From Acidobacteriota bacterium (lineage in GTDB: Bacteria > Acidobacteriota > Vicinamibacteria > Vicinamibacterales > UBA2999), in the NCBI GenBank assembly GCA_030697165.1, contig JAUYQQ010000009.1, positions 248,001 through 312,000 on the forward strand: a DNA stretch of 64,000 nt. Direction: 5' to 3'. Below the pieces are notes generated by a model that was given only the letters and a program-made list of their open reading frames with translations, was not told the DNA's origin and searched no databases. This document shows positions 46,095 through 54,389 of the stretch, piece after piece (within the stretch, counting starts at the first letter, position 1; each line of letters opens with the position of its first letter). Made by a program: the position numbers and the translations under genes.

Positions 46095-47377
46095 GCCGAC
46101 GGCACGCCGTTCTTCAGCAGGTCTTCCATCGCCGCGGTAAAGGTGTCGATCTCCTCGAGCGGGGTGTAGATGTTCGGCGTCACGCGCACGCCGTTGTACT
46201 CGGGCCGGGAGATCGCCGCGGTGATGATGCGGTACTTGCCCCACAGGAAGTCGTAGATCTTCGCGGCGGGCACGTCCTTCACGCCGACGCAGGCCACTCC
46301 GTACACCTGGTCGAGGTCGGTGTGCATGATGATGCGAGGGTTGGTCTTGAGCTTGTTCGCCCAGCGCAAGGTCAGGTAGCGGAGGCGCGCGCCGACCCGT
46401 TCGGTGCCGATCGCCTGGTGGAACGCCAGCGCCTCGTTGATGGCCGCCTTGGTCGCCGCCGGCGAGGTGCCGATCTCCTCGAACTTGCGGATGTCGTTCT
46501 CGTTGCGCTCGGGCGCAGCCTGCAGCGGCCAGGTCTTCGCAATGCGATCCCGGCGGACGTAGAGGAAGCCGGTGCCGGTCGGCGCCAGCAGCCACTTGTG
46601 CAGGCTGGTGCCGTAGTAGTCCATCTCGAGGTCGCGCAGCTTGAACGGGAAGTGCGCCACCGCGTGGGCGCCGTCGACGATGGTGATGATGCCGCGGGCG
46701 CGCGCCATGCGCGCGATGTTCTGCACCGGGAAGATCTGGCCGGTCAGGTTGGTGATGTGGCAGAAGTGCAGCACCCTGGTGCGCGGCGTGATCGCGCCCT
46801 CGAGCATCGCGTACAGGCTCTCCCCCGTGGTCGGCACCGGGAAATTCACCTTCTTGATCGTGATCTTCTCGCGCCGCGCCCGCTGGTCCCATGTCGTCAG
46901 CATGCGGCCGTAGTCCTGTTCGGTAGTGAGGACCTCGTCGCCCGGCATCAGGTCCAGGCCGTTCTGCGCGATCTGCAGCGACTCGCTGGAGTTGCGCGTG
47001 ATCGCCATCTCTTCAGGATCGCAGCCGAACTCCGCGGCCAGCCGGCGGCGCACCACCTCGATGTTCCGCTCGATCAGCCCACGGTGATAGACCGGCGCCT
47101 GGTTCGAGTAATCGAGGTACCGCTTGTAGGCCTCGTGCACGACGGTCGGGCTCGGGCAGCTGTTGCCGTTGTTCAGGTTGATCAGCGAGCGGTCCAGGGT
47201 GAACGCGTTCTGGATGTCGCGCCAATACCCTTCATCCGCGGCCACATCGTCGGGCGTCCGGTTGCCAAGCGCGCGAGACGCCTGTGCCACCAATTCGATG
47301 CTGTTGGAGCCAAGCGTCACGGCGGCAGCGCCGGCGGCGCCTGACAGGCGAAGAAAAGAGCGGCGGTCGGTCTTCAT
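46091..47377 (-). CDS. Tat-exported class V aminotransferase-fold protein, isopenicillin-N-epimerase-like
   Basis: A 428-residue PLP enzyme. The N-terminus MKTDRRSFLRLSGAAGAAAV is a twin-arginine signal, so it is probably exported folded with its cofactor. PLP motifs are TRNSSESLQIAQNGL (about 125-139), TIVDGAHAVAHFPF with the cofactor aspartate, and YYGTSLHKWLLAPTGTGFLYV with the Schiff-base lysine (SLHKW). Similar proteins are annotated as isopenicillin N epimerase or cysteine desulfurase-like; here neither role is established. It is linked by overlapping codons to the RsmH paralogue before it and the CMD gene after it. Confidence 0.85.
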   Translation of the reverse strand: MKTDRRSFLRLSGAAGAAAVTLGSNSIELVAQASRALGNRTPDDVAADEGYWRDIQNAFTLDRSLINLNNGNSCPSPTVVHEAYKRYLDYSNQAPVYHRGLIERNIEVVRRRLAAEFGCDPEEMAITRNSSESLQIAQNGLDLMPGDEVLTTEQDYGRMLTTWDQRARREKITIKKVNFPVPTTGESLYAMLEGAITPRTRVLHFCHITNLTGQIFPVQNIARMARARGIITIVDGAHAVAHFPFKLRDLEMDYYGTSLHKWLLAPTGTGFLYVRRDRIAKTWPLQAAPERNENDIRKFEEIGTSPAATKAAINEALAFHQAIGTERVGARLRYLTLRWANKLKTNPRIIMHTDLDQVYGVACVGVKDVPAAKIYDFLWGKYRIITAAISRPEYNGVRVTPNIYTPLEEIDTFTAAMEDLLKNGVPSA

Positions 47378-48300
47378 GGCGGGATTATAGCGGGTGCACG
47401 CACGGCCCAGCGCAACTTCGCCGACGAAGCCCGGCGATTGGCGAAGGTTTCCTCCTTTGTCGAACGCACGACCTCGCCGGCGATCCCGGCGTAGACCCCC
47501 GAGCGGTGACCGGCCTGGAAGGCCTTCTTGACGCGGCGATCTTCGCCGGAGTGGAAGGTGAGGATCGCGACCCGGCCGCCGGGGGCCAGGCACTGCGGCA
47601 GCGTCGCCAGCAGCGCGTCGAGCGCCGCGAACTCGTCGTTCACGGCAATGCGCAGCGCCTGCAGGGTCCGGCGGACCGACATTTTGACCTCGGCCTTCGA
47701 CAGGTCCGGCAGCGCGTCGTGGAGCCCCAGCCGAACCAGGCGCGTGAGGGCATGCGTGGTGGCGGGGAGTTCTTGTTTCAGGATGCCGGCGATCACAGGC
47801 GCCTGCGGCTCGTCGGCATTGGTCGCGAGCAGGGCCGCGAGGTCGCCTTCGTTCAATCGCGCGATCAACTGCGCGGCCGTCTCGCCGCGAGATGGATCCA
47901 TTCGCATGTCGAGCGGCCCGACACTCCTGAAACTGAAGCCTCGCTCGCCGCTGTCGTGCTGCATGGACGACACGCCAAGGTCCAACAGGATCACGTTCGC
48001 GGCGGCGACGCCGTGCGTTGCGAGCACCGCCGGCAGTTCCGAAAAGTTGGCGTGGTGGGCGACGAACGCGTCGACGCCGTACCCGGCCGCTCGAATGCGA
48101 GCCTCGGCACGTGGCAGCTCAATTGGGTCGACGTCGATGCCAATCAGCCGGCCGGCCGGCTGCACTCGTCCCAGGATCGCCAGCGCGTGTCCCCCGCCGC
48201 CGAGCGTGCAGTCGACCGCCACCTCGCCGGGGGCCGGTCCGAGGTGCCGTAAGACCTCGGCGACCATGATCGGCCGGTGGGGGGTCGGTGGCGTGATCAT
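47374..48300 (-). CDS. Second RsmH-like SAM-dependent methyltransferase
   Basis: A 308-residue paralogue of RsmH. It retains VDCTLGGGGHALAIL (SAM loop, about 27-41), LLDLGVSSMQHDSGERGFSF and GPLDMRMDPSRGETAAQLI. It differs at RRTLQALRIAVNDEF (RTFQALRIWVNREL in the dcw copy) and FHSGEDRRVKKAFQ (FHSLEDRVVK). The ATG at 48300 gives MITPPTPHRPIMVAEVL, the correct family start; the longer frame upstream is antisense material. The stop overlaps the aminotransferase ATG (ATGA). It may duplicate C1402 methylation or have a different RNA target. Confidence 0.88.
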   Translation of the reverse strand: MITPPTPHRPIMVAEVLRHLGPAPGEVAVDCTLGGGGHALAILGRVQPAGRLIGIDVDPIELPRAEARIRAAGYGVDAFVAHHANFSELPAVLATHGVAAANVILLDLGVSSMQHDSGERGFSFRSVGPLDMRMDPSRGETAAQLIARLNEGDLAALLATNADEPQAPVIAGILKQELPATTHALTRLVRLGLHDALPDLSKAEVKMSVRRTLQALRIAVNDEFAALDALLATLPQCLAPGGRVAILTFHSGEDRRVKKAFQAGHRSGVYAGIAGEVVRSTKEETFANRRASSAKLRWAVRAPAIIPP

Positions 48301-48314
48301 CGCCCTCGCGCGGG

Positions 48315-49298
48315 CTAGTGACAGACGTTGAGGCCGCGATCGAGCACGCTGCCCCTCGGGTCCATGAACTCCCACTCGTAGAGTGCCGGCTCCAGCTTGA
48401 GCCGCAGCAGGCCGTGCGATGAGATCAGCCGCTCTGAATGCTGCGCCGCCCGCGCGCGCGCGTACTCCGGGGCGCCGCCGGTGCCGGCAATGAACAGCCG
48501 GATGCCGCGGGCCGGATCGGATCGGCCACTGGCGTCCTGCGGCGCGTGCCGTTCGTACAGGTGATCGTGGCCCGCCACCACGACGTCGACGCCCTGCTCG
48601 TGCATCACACTCCAGAGGTCGCGCAATTGCGGATTCGGGCCGTTCGGTCCTGAACTGTCGAAGGGATAGTGCATCACCGCCATGGTGCACCGCGCCGGGT
48701 TGGCCACCAGTTCCGCGCGAACCCATTCGAGCTGCGGCGAGTTGCGACCAACCGGGATCTGCGAATTGAGCATCAACACCCGCCACGTCGACGAGCGCAC
48801 TGAGTAATAGCCGCGGCGAACCGGGCCGGCGCGATCGGCGAAATACGTGAAGTAGCCATCCGCGCCCGCGGTCTGGTAGTCGTGATTACCGGGCGCCGCC
48901 CAGAAGCGCGAGCGGAAGCGGCCGAAGTCAGGATCGAAGCAGCGCTGGAACTCGTTTAGCGTGCCATCGGGATAGGCGAGGTCCCCGGCCAGGAAAATGT
49001 CGCCGCCGAGCGTGGCCATCAGCCGCGACAACAGGGGCATGGCGGGCGCGCCGCACCAGCCGGTATCGCCGACGACGTTGACCCAATTGGTGACAGGCGT
49101 CGCGGGCACAGTCGGCGTGGTCGGGACGGCCGGTGACTCGTTGACGGGAACCTCGATCGGGGTGTTGGGAGCGCCGGCCACCGGCGTGACCGCCGTGGGC
49201 GAAGCGGGTGTGCCGGCCGATCCGCCACACGCACCAATAGCGATGGCGCACCCCAGGAAAAGGGTGAGCCCGAAGGTCCGGGGCGTGGAGGGCCTCAT
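48315..49298 (-). CDS. Calcineurin-like metallophosphoesterase lipoprotein
   Basis: A 327-residue protein with a lipobox IAIGAC near residue 23, then a Pro/Thr/Val-rich linker and a metallophosphoesterase domain of purple-acid-phosphatase type. Metal motifs are VVGDTGW, IFLAGDLAYPDG, AAPGNHDYQ, MAVMHYPF and VVVAGHDHLYERH. All dinuclear-metal ligands appear present. The ATG giving MRPSTPRTFG is chosen because it starts the signal peptide. It is divergent from the CotH-like gene across a 62-base gap that holds a small hairpin (GACGGGG-AAAA-CCCCGCC). Confidence 0.88.
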   Translation of the reverse strand: MRPSTPRTFGLTLFLGCAIAIGACGGSAGTPASPTAVTPVAGAPNTPIEVPVNESPAVPTTPTVPATPVTNWVNVVGDTGWCGAPAMPLLSRLMATLGGDIFLAGDLAYPDGTLNEFQRCFDPDFGRFRSRFWAAPGNHDYQTAGADGYFTYFADRAGPVRRGYYSVRSSTWRVLMLNSQIPVGRNSPQLEWVRAELVANPARCTMAVMHYPFDSSGPNGPNPQLRDLWSVMHEQGVDVVVAGHDHLYERHAPQDASGRSDPARGIRLFIAGTGGAPEYARARAAQHSERLISSHGLLRLKLEPALYEWEFMDPRGSVLDRGLNVCH

Positions 49299-49360
49299 CG
49301 TGATGTTTGACCTCAGACGGGGAAAACCCCGCCCTCCGTCCGTCTTACACATTGTGTCCC

Positions 49361-50587
49361 GTGTGTAAACACATCGCAACACTCGTCGTCCTCGCGATTC
49401 TGGCGGTCTCGCCGGCACAGGCTCAATCCGCCGACGAGCTTTTTGCCAGCGAAACCATCCAGCGGGTCGATCTGTTGCTGCATTCGGCCGACTGGGCCAA
49501 GCTCAAGGCCGACTTCAGCACCAACACGTATTACCCGGCCGACCTCGCGTGGAACGGCCAGACCGTGCGCAACGCCGGCATCCGCTCGCGCGGCCGCGGC
49601 TCTCGCAGCGGCACCAAGCCGGGGCTGCGCGTCGACTTCGACCGCTACGCGAGTGGCCAGACGTTCCTGGGCCTGAAGTCGTTCATCCTCGACAACCTGA
49701 CGCAGGACCCATCGGGCATTCACGAGACGGTCGCCGCCGCCTTCTACGCGCGGCTCGGAGTTCCGGTGTCGCGCGAGATTCACACGCGCCTTTACGTCAA
49801 CAACCAGTACGTCGGCGTCTACGCGATCGTCGAGTCGGTCGACAAGGACATGCTGGCGCGGATCTACGGCTCGATCGACGGCAACGTGCAGAACGACGGC
49901 TACTTGTTCGAGTTCAAGTACCAGGAGGACTGGCGGTTCAGCTATCCCGGCAGCAGCCTTGAACCCTACAAGTTGCTGTTCGATGCAAAAACCAACGAGA
50001 CCAAGAGTGATGAGGACAAGTACCGCGCCATCGAAACCCTGGTGCGGCTGACCAACGAGACGCCGCCGGACCGAATCACGGATGCGATTGGCGGGTTGCT
50101 CGACATTCCGGCCTTCATCCGGTTTGTCGCCGGCCAGAGCTTTCTCGCCGAAACCGACGGGTTTGTGGGCGCCTACGGCATCAACAATTTCTATCTCTAT
50201 CGTCTCGAAGACCAGAACGTGCATGCGCTGATTTCGTGGGACTCCGATCACACGTTCTGGGGCGCGGAGTTCTCGCTCGATCTGGCGTGGGCGGGCAACA
50301 CGCTGATCGACAAGCTGATGGCGGTGCCCGAGTACCAGGCCCTTTACCTGAGCGAGGTGACGCGCGCCGTCGAGCTCGCCGAGGCCGACGGATGGCTCGA
50401 CACCGAAATCATCAGACAAGTGCAGCGCATCGACGCGGCCATGAGGGAAGACCCTGCGAAGCCCTGGTCGAACGCCACCTACGAGGGGTCGGCCGGTGTG
50501 ATGCTGAGCTTTGCGCGGGCGCGCCTGACGTTCGTGAAGTGCGAGCTCGAGCGAGGAGCCGGCAACAGCAGTTGCCGGACGCAATGA
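49361..50587 (+). CDS. Secreted CotH-kinase-family protein
   Basis: A 408-residue protein of the CotH fold, a group of atypical kinases first described in spore coats. GTG 49361 gives the signal peptide MCKHIATLVVLAILAVSPAQAQ. The fold follows: LLLHSADWAKLKADF, GIRSRGRGSRSGTKPGLRVDF (about 73-93), an ANNxY-like RLYVNNQYVGVYAIVESVDKDML and the acidic motif HALISWDSDHTFWG (about 288-301) with paired Asp. A more upstream in-frame ATG at 49307 gives no signal peptide. Whether it is a working kinase outside the cell is unknown. Confidence 0.85.
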   Translation: MCKHIATLVVLAILAVSPAQAQSADELFASETIQRVDLLLHSADWAKLKADFSTNTYYPADLAWNGQTVRNAGIRSRGRGSRSGTKPGLRVDFDRYASGQTFLGLKSFILDNLTQDPSGIHETVAAAFYARLGVPVSREIHTRLYVNNQYVGVYAIVESVDKDMLARIYGSIDGNVQNDGYLFEFKYQEDWRFSYPGSSLEPYKLLFDAKTNETKSDEDKYRAIETLVRLTNETPPDRITDAIGGLLDIPAFIRFVAGQSFLAETDGFVGAYGINNFYLYRLEDQNVHALISWDSDHTFWGAEFSLDLAWAGNTLIDKLMAVPEYQALYLSEVTRAVELAEADGWLDTEIIRQVQRIDAAMREDPAKPWSNATYEGSAGVMLSFARARLTFVKCELERGAGNSSCRTQ

Positions 50588-50613
50588 TGCGGAGGGGTCA
50601 GACCCCTCCGCAT
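50587..50613. terminator. Near-perfect hairpin (GGGGTCAGACCCC type) after the CotH-like gene
   Basis: ATGCGGAGGGGTC and GACCCCTCCGCAT (13 bp, perfect) flank a single A, overlapping the CotH stop codon. This sits between convergent genes and can act on both strands. There is no T-run. The core GGGGTCAGACCCC is a motif I recall as a frequent intergenic repeat in several phyla. Confidence 0.6.
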
Positions 50614-50621
50614 TCATGTCT

Positions 50622-50639
50622 ATCCGGCTAAAGCCGGAT
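50622..50639 (-). repeat. REP-like palindrome, TCCGGCTTTAGCCGGA family
   Basis: ATCCGGC-TAAA-GCCGGAT on the plus strand; on the minus strand it has the TTTA form preceded by AGTAGA, like other copies. It lies eight bases from the GGGGTCAGACCCC hairpin and two bases before the stop codon of the next minus-strand gene. Confidence 0.8.
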
Positions 50640-50640
50640 T

Positions 50641-51633
50641 CTACTTAGAGACGGTGACGACGACGTCCTTGGGCGTGTTGAGCGCGCCGTCTGACGCCAG
50701 GCAACGAATCGTGTAGGTGCCGGGGTCCTCGAAGGTCACCGACACGGTGTACTTGCCATCGGGCGGAATGGCCGGCGCCATCCAGCGCGGCGCCCACGGC
50801 GAGTTGGCACCGGCGCGCGTGTCTTCCCACACCTTGGCCTGTCGCGGCGTGAATGTCACTCGACCCGCGCCACGATACACGAAGCACGAGTGTCGCAGTC
50901 CGGTCTGGCTGCCGACGGTGATGGCGGTCGGCGGGCGCTGCGTCGCCGGGTCAAAGGCGACGGTGCCGCGCGGCGTTGGCGCCGGCGGCGTGCCGTTAGT
51001 GGCGCGGGCGCGGGCCTGGGCGATCAGGCGTGCCTCGCGCGAGTCGGGGCCGAAACGCGGCGCGGGCACGCCGTCATCCTGGGCAATGGCGACGAGCGTG
51101 AGGGGCTGGCCGACCTGGGCGCGGCGATCGCCGCCGTCCATCGACAGGGTGGGCGGCTGGTTGGCGCGAATCTCGGGGCTGCTGATGCCGGCGCCGATCG
51201 CGCCCTGCTCCGAGGCCTGGACCAGGTTATCGACCAGCGAGTCCTCGCGCAGGGTGCCGTACGCGCGCTCGGTCTTGCCCTTGGTGGTCAGCGTCCAGAT
51301 CAGTTCTTTCTTACCCCAGTCGGCCGGCACGCGCACCTTGAAGACAAAGCGGTTACGCCGCGGCAGGAAACGCGTGGGCTGGCCCTGGTCAGGGACGCCG
51401 GGCGAGAAGCCGTTCTCCGGGCCCACCGGCACGTTCACTTCCTCTTCCCAGTTCCGGTTCATGTAACCAAACATCATGCTGAACGAGCCGTCGTCGTTCT
51501 TCTCCCAGCCTTCGAAGGCGGGCGACACGGTCTGCCCGCTCGAGTACGAGAGGCTCTGGGAACTGGCGGTCTGACAAGCGAGGACAATCGTGGCGGCGCC
51601 AAGAAGGAGGCGCGCGCTTCGTGAGCGAATCAT
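50641..51633 (-). CDS. Secreted protein of unknown function
   Basis: A 330-residue protein with a signal peptide (RLLLGAATIVLACQTASSQS, cleavage near residue 26). The mature N-terminal part has a conserved-looking block, FEGWEKNDDGSFSMMFGYMNRNWEEEVNVPVGPEN, and PTRFLPRRNRFVFKVRVPADWGKKELIWTLT. The C-terminal part (about 250-330) looks like an Ig/PKD-type beta sandwich ending TYTIRCLASDGALNTPKDVVVTVSK. No catalytic motif is recognised. It is 12 bases downstream of the cytochrome gene and probably co-transcribed, so a joint extracytoplasmic role is likely. Confidence 0.6.
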   Translation of the reverse strand: MIRSRSARLLLGAATIVLACQTASSQSLSYSSGQTVSPAFEGWEKNDDGSFSMMFGYMNRNWEEEVNVPVGPENGFSPGVPDQGQPTRFLPRRNRFVFKVRVPADWGKKELIWTLTTKGKTERAYGTLREDSLVDNLVQASEQGAIGAGISSPEIRANQPPTLSMDGGDRRAQVGQPLTLVAIAQDDGVPAPRFGPDSREARLIAQARARATNGTPPAPTPRGTVAFDPATQRPPTAITVGSQTGLRHSCFVYRGAGRVTFTPRQAKVWEDTRAGANSPWAPRWMAPAIPPDGKYTVSVTFEDPGTYTIRCLASDGALNTPKDVVVTVSK

Positions 51634-51645
51634 TGGAGATCCCTA

Positions 51646-53097
51646 CTACTGCTGCGCCGTCGGCTTGGCCGGCGGCGGAATCACGTTGCACAGCGGACAG
51701 CCGATGATCACGTCCGGCCGGTTGGGGCCGAGCTTGCGGCGCCGTTCGGCCATTTCTTCCTGGAACTGCTCGTCGGTCAGCGGCACCGACTGGCCGAGGT
51801 CGATGAACATGTTCGCGATCGAGCGGTTGCCCGAGCCCTGCCAGTTGCGGGGGTCGGGGATGTTCTTGTTGTTCGGCGTGTTGTCCATGTAGCCGATGAT
51901 GTGCAGGATGGTGCCGCGCGGCAGCAGCGGCGCGTGGTCATCGTCGTATTCGTACTGGCGGACCCAGTTGTGGTCGTAGCCGGCGCAGGTCAGCGTCTGG
52001 ATGTTGATGCCCCAGATGGCTTCGAGGCACATGCGCTGGCCGGGCGCGTGCAGGTGCGGTTCGAAGGTCGCGATCTTGGTCGGCTGCTGCAGCACCATGT
52101 AGGCGTGGAGTTGCTGGTTGGCTTCGTTCGGCTTGATGTCGATGTCGAGGCCGTTGCCGAGGCTGCGCAACGTGCTGCGGCGCGCCGGCTTGTAGCCCTT
52201 GGGGTGGAACTTGAAGCCGAACAGCAGCTTCGACTTCACGTCGGCGCCGCCGGCGTGCAGGTGGGCGGACTGGTAAATGATGCTGGAGTTGGCCTTCAGC
52301 AGGCGGCCGGCGTTGGGCTCGAACACGTCGGCGTTGCGGCCGACCTCGTGGACCGGCCAGCCGACCGCGCCCTCGCCGATCGACGCATCAATCGGATCGC
52401 CGTCGCCGGTGAGTTCGGCGGTCGCCCAAATCAGGTGGTGCCACACGTAACGCTGGCCTACGGTATCGCGGCCCGACGCGTCTTTGGCAAAGTCGTTGAC
52501 CTCGCGGATTTCCACCGACGCGACGTAACGGTCTTCGGTCAGCGGGATCTTGGTCGGCTCGAACTCACCCCACCAGTCGGGCGTGTTGGCCTTGACGGTG
52601 ATTTCGGGGCTCTCGACAATCAGGTCGGGTTCGCCGGCGTGCCACGAGGCGCCGTCGGGGAACGAGATGGGCGGCGGCATGTCGGCCGGGTTGCCCCGCG
52701 GGGCGCCGGTGTCGGCCCACTTGGCGACCTTGGCAATTTCCTCATCGCTCAGTGAAGGGTCGTGCTTGTAGTGCTGAATGCCGATGTTCTTCTCGATGTA
52801 CCACGGCGGCATCACGCCGGCCTTGTCGCGCAAGCCGGTGCGCTGCTTCATCGACCGGGCCCAGGGCCGCGCTTCCTCGTAGGTGATGAGCGACATGGGC
52901 GCCACCTGGCCGGGCCGGTGGCAGTTCTGACAGCTGCGCTGCAGGATGGGCGCGATGTCCTTGGTGAAGGTCACCTCGGGTGCCGGCGCCGCCTGCTCGG
53001 CCCTCACGGCAAGAGGCGTCACGACGCCTGCGATCGCCGCTCCGAAGAGCAGGGTGCCAAGGGTCAGGCTCCAGCCAGCTTTCGTTCCAACCGCCAT
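51646..53097 (-). CDS. Monoheme cytochrome c / PHM-like copper-site protein
   Basis: A 483-residue exported protein. A signal peptide (about 1-33) is followed by one c-type heme site, ILQRSCQNCHRPGQVAPMSL (CxxCH at 56-60), in an extended cytochrome domain to about 140. The C-terminal part has several histidine clusters (HHLIWAT, SAHLHAGG, FEPHLHAPGQRMCLEA, CAGYDHNW), a pattern like copper type II ascorbate-dependent monooxygenases. Heme plus copper redox chemistry in the periplasm is inferred. The last residues include CPLCNV, a possible extra metal or disulfide site. Confidence 0.72.
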   Translation of the reverse strand: MAVGTKAGWSLTLGTLLFGAAIAGVVTPLAVRAEQAAPAPEVTFTKDIAPILQRSCQNCHRPGQVAPMSLITYEEARPWARSMKQRTGLRDKAGVMPPWYIEKNIGIQHYKHDPSLSDEEIAKVAKWADTGAPRGNPADMPPPISFPDGASWHAGEPDLIVESPEITVKANTPDWWGEFEPTKIPLTEDRYVASVEIREVNDFAKDASGRDTVGQRYVWHHLIWATAELTGDGDPIDASIGEGAVGWPVHEVGRNADVFEPNAGRLLKANSSIIYQSAHLHAGGADVKSKLLFGFKFHPKGYKPARRSTLRSLGNGLDIDIKPNEANQQLHAYMVLQQPTKIATFEPHLHAPGQRMCLEAIWGINIQTLTCAGYDHNWVRQYEYDDDHAPLLPRGTILHIIGYMDNTPNNKNIPDPRNWQGSGNRSIANMFIDLGQSVPLTDEQFQEEMAERRRKLGPNRPDVIIGCPLCNVIPPPAKPTAQQ

Positions 53098-53224
53098 CTC
53101 GTACTCTCCTTCAAGTGAGTCCCAGGGTCGATTCCGAGGTCTCCGATTGTATCCCTTCGGGCCGTCCCCGACTACACCCCACCCATCTGGCAGGGAATCC
53201 TAGCGCCGTTCGTCATGCTTCGGA

Positions 53225-53230
53225 TACGAT
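53225..53230 (+). promoter_or_regulatory. Candidate -10 box TACGAT of the Bat-type operon
   Basis: TACGAT lies 36 bases before the moxR GTG; a start near 53238 gives a leader of about 29 bases containing a direct repeat of AAGGCGGAC. The rest of the 169-base gap back to the cytochrome start contains nothing else I recognise. Confidence 0.4.
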
Positions 53231-53266
53231 TGGCCTTTTCCAAGGCGGACTCTTCAAGGCGGACCT

Positions 53267-54307
53267 GTGCATCCTGATCTCCAAGACGCGATTACCTTCC
53301 ACGAGGCCATCCTTGCGGAAGGCGGCAAGGCCCTCGTCGGTTACCAGCAGCCCAAGATCCTGGCCAACCTCGTCTTGTTGTCGGAGATTCCGACGACCTA
53401 CGACAAGAAGGAGCAGCGCCAGGTCAACTCGGGCAACCTGCTCTTGCGAGGCGTGCCGGGCGTCGGCAAGACGTTCTTCGGCGTCATCCTGGCGGCGATC
53501 AGCAATGCCAAGTTCGCCCGCATCCAGGGCCGCGCCGACCTGCAGCCGACCGAAGTGGTCGGCTTCCAGATGATCAATCCGGCCACCGGCGAGCTGACCA
53601 CCGAAATGGGCCCGCTGGCCGAGGCCGAGGTCATCCTGCTGGATGAAATCAACCGCATCCCGCTGAAGTCGCAAAGCGCCTTCCTCGAAGGCCTCCAGGA
53701 CCGCACCGTCACGGTGGGTAAGACGACGTACGAGCTGCCGGCGTTCAACTTCGCCATTGCCACCATGAACCCGGTGGAGCTTGGCCAGGGCACCTTCCCG
53801 CTGTCGGAAGCCGCCACCGATCGCTTCGCGATCATGGTGAACATCGGCTACCTGCCGCCCGAGGAAGAGCGCAAGCTGGTGCACTTCGACTTCAAGCAGG
53901 TGCGCCTCAACCCGCTGATGCGCAAGGAACGCATCATCGAGCTGCGCGCCGCGATCACCGAGCACGTCTACCTGCACGAACGGCTCGGCGACTACATCCA
54001 GCGGCTGGTCGCCAACACCCGTCCCTATAACGCCGACACCGACTGGCTGAAGCACTCGCCGTCGGAGCTGGTCGAAAGCGGCGTCGACCTCGGCGCCTCG
54101 CCGCGCGCGATCATCGTGTGGGGCCGCCTCGCCAAGGTGTGGGCGCTGCTCGTCCGGCGTCGCGACGAGGTCTACCCGGAAGACATCCAGGACCTGGCGA
54201 CGTACGTGCTGGGGCATCGGCTCTGGCTGGGCCCGCACGCCGCGAGCCATGGCTTGACCACCGATGCGGTGATCAAGGATGTGATCGAGAAGACGCCGAT
54301 CCCATGA
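53267..54307 (+). CDS. MoxR-family AAA+ ATPase
   Basis: A 346-residue AAA+ chaperone-like ATPase that works with VWA-domain partners. Walker A is GVPGVGKT (62-69), Walker B EVILLDEINR (121-130), sensor 1 NFAIATMNPVELGQGTFPLSEAATDRF with the arginine-finger region. The GTG start (MHPDLQDAI) follows a purine-rich AAGGCGGAC. It is the first of six genes with Bat-type content (DUF58, BatD-like, two VWA proteins), the usual neighbourhood of MoxR. Confidence 0.93.
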   Translation: MHPDLQDAITFHEAILAEGGKALVGYQQPKILANLVLLSEIPTTYDKKEQRQVNSGNLLLRGVPGVGKTFFGVILAAISNAKFARIQGRADLQPTEVVGFQMINPATGELTTEMGPLAEAEVILLDEINRIPLKSQSAFLEGLQDRTVTVGKTTYELPAFNFAIATMNPVELGQGTFPLSEAATDRFAIMVNIGYLPPEEERKLVHFDFKQVRLNPLMRKERIIELRAAITEHVYLHERLGDYIQRLVANTRPYNADTDWLKHSPSELVESGVDLGASPRAIIVWGRLAKVWALLVRRRDEVYPEDIQDLATYVLGHRLWLGPHAASHGLTTDAVIKDVIEKTPIP

Positions 54308-54308
54308 G

Positions 54309-54363
54309 CACCCTTCGACTCGTATGCGACCGGCTTCGCCGGCCGCACCCTCGCTCAGGGTTG
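54309..54363. repeat. Imperfect palindromic intergenic element
   Basis: Outer arms ACCCTTCGACTCG and GCTCAGGGTT frame an inner GACCGGC-TTC-GCCGGCC hairpin. It resembles the CCCTTCGACTCG...GCTCAGGG elements that I recall as dispersed in many genomes. It lies between moxR and the DUF58 gene, upstream of the GGAAAGG ribosome-binding site. Confidence 0.45.
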
Positions 54364-54389
54364 TTCACTCGTCCCCCAGGAAAGGCCCT

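Noticed and set aside
47374-48786. A longer start for the second RsmH-like gene upstream of 48300
   Set aside because: The extra residues are Arg/Ala/Gly-rich and antisense to the metallophosphoesterase gene; the true family start MITPPTPHRPIMVAEVL is at 48300.
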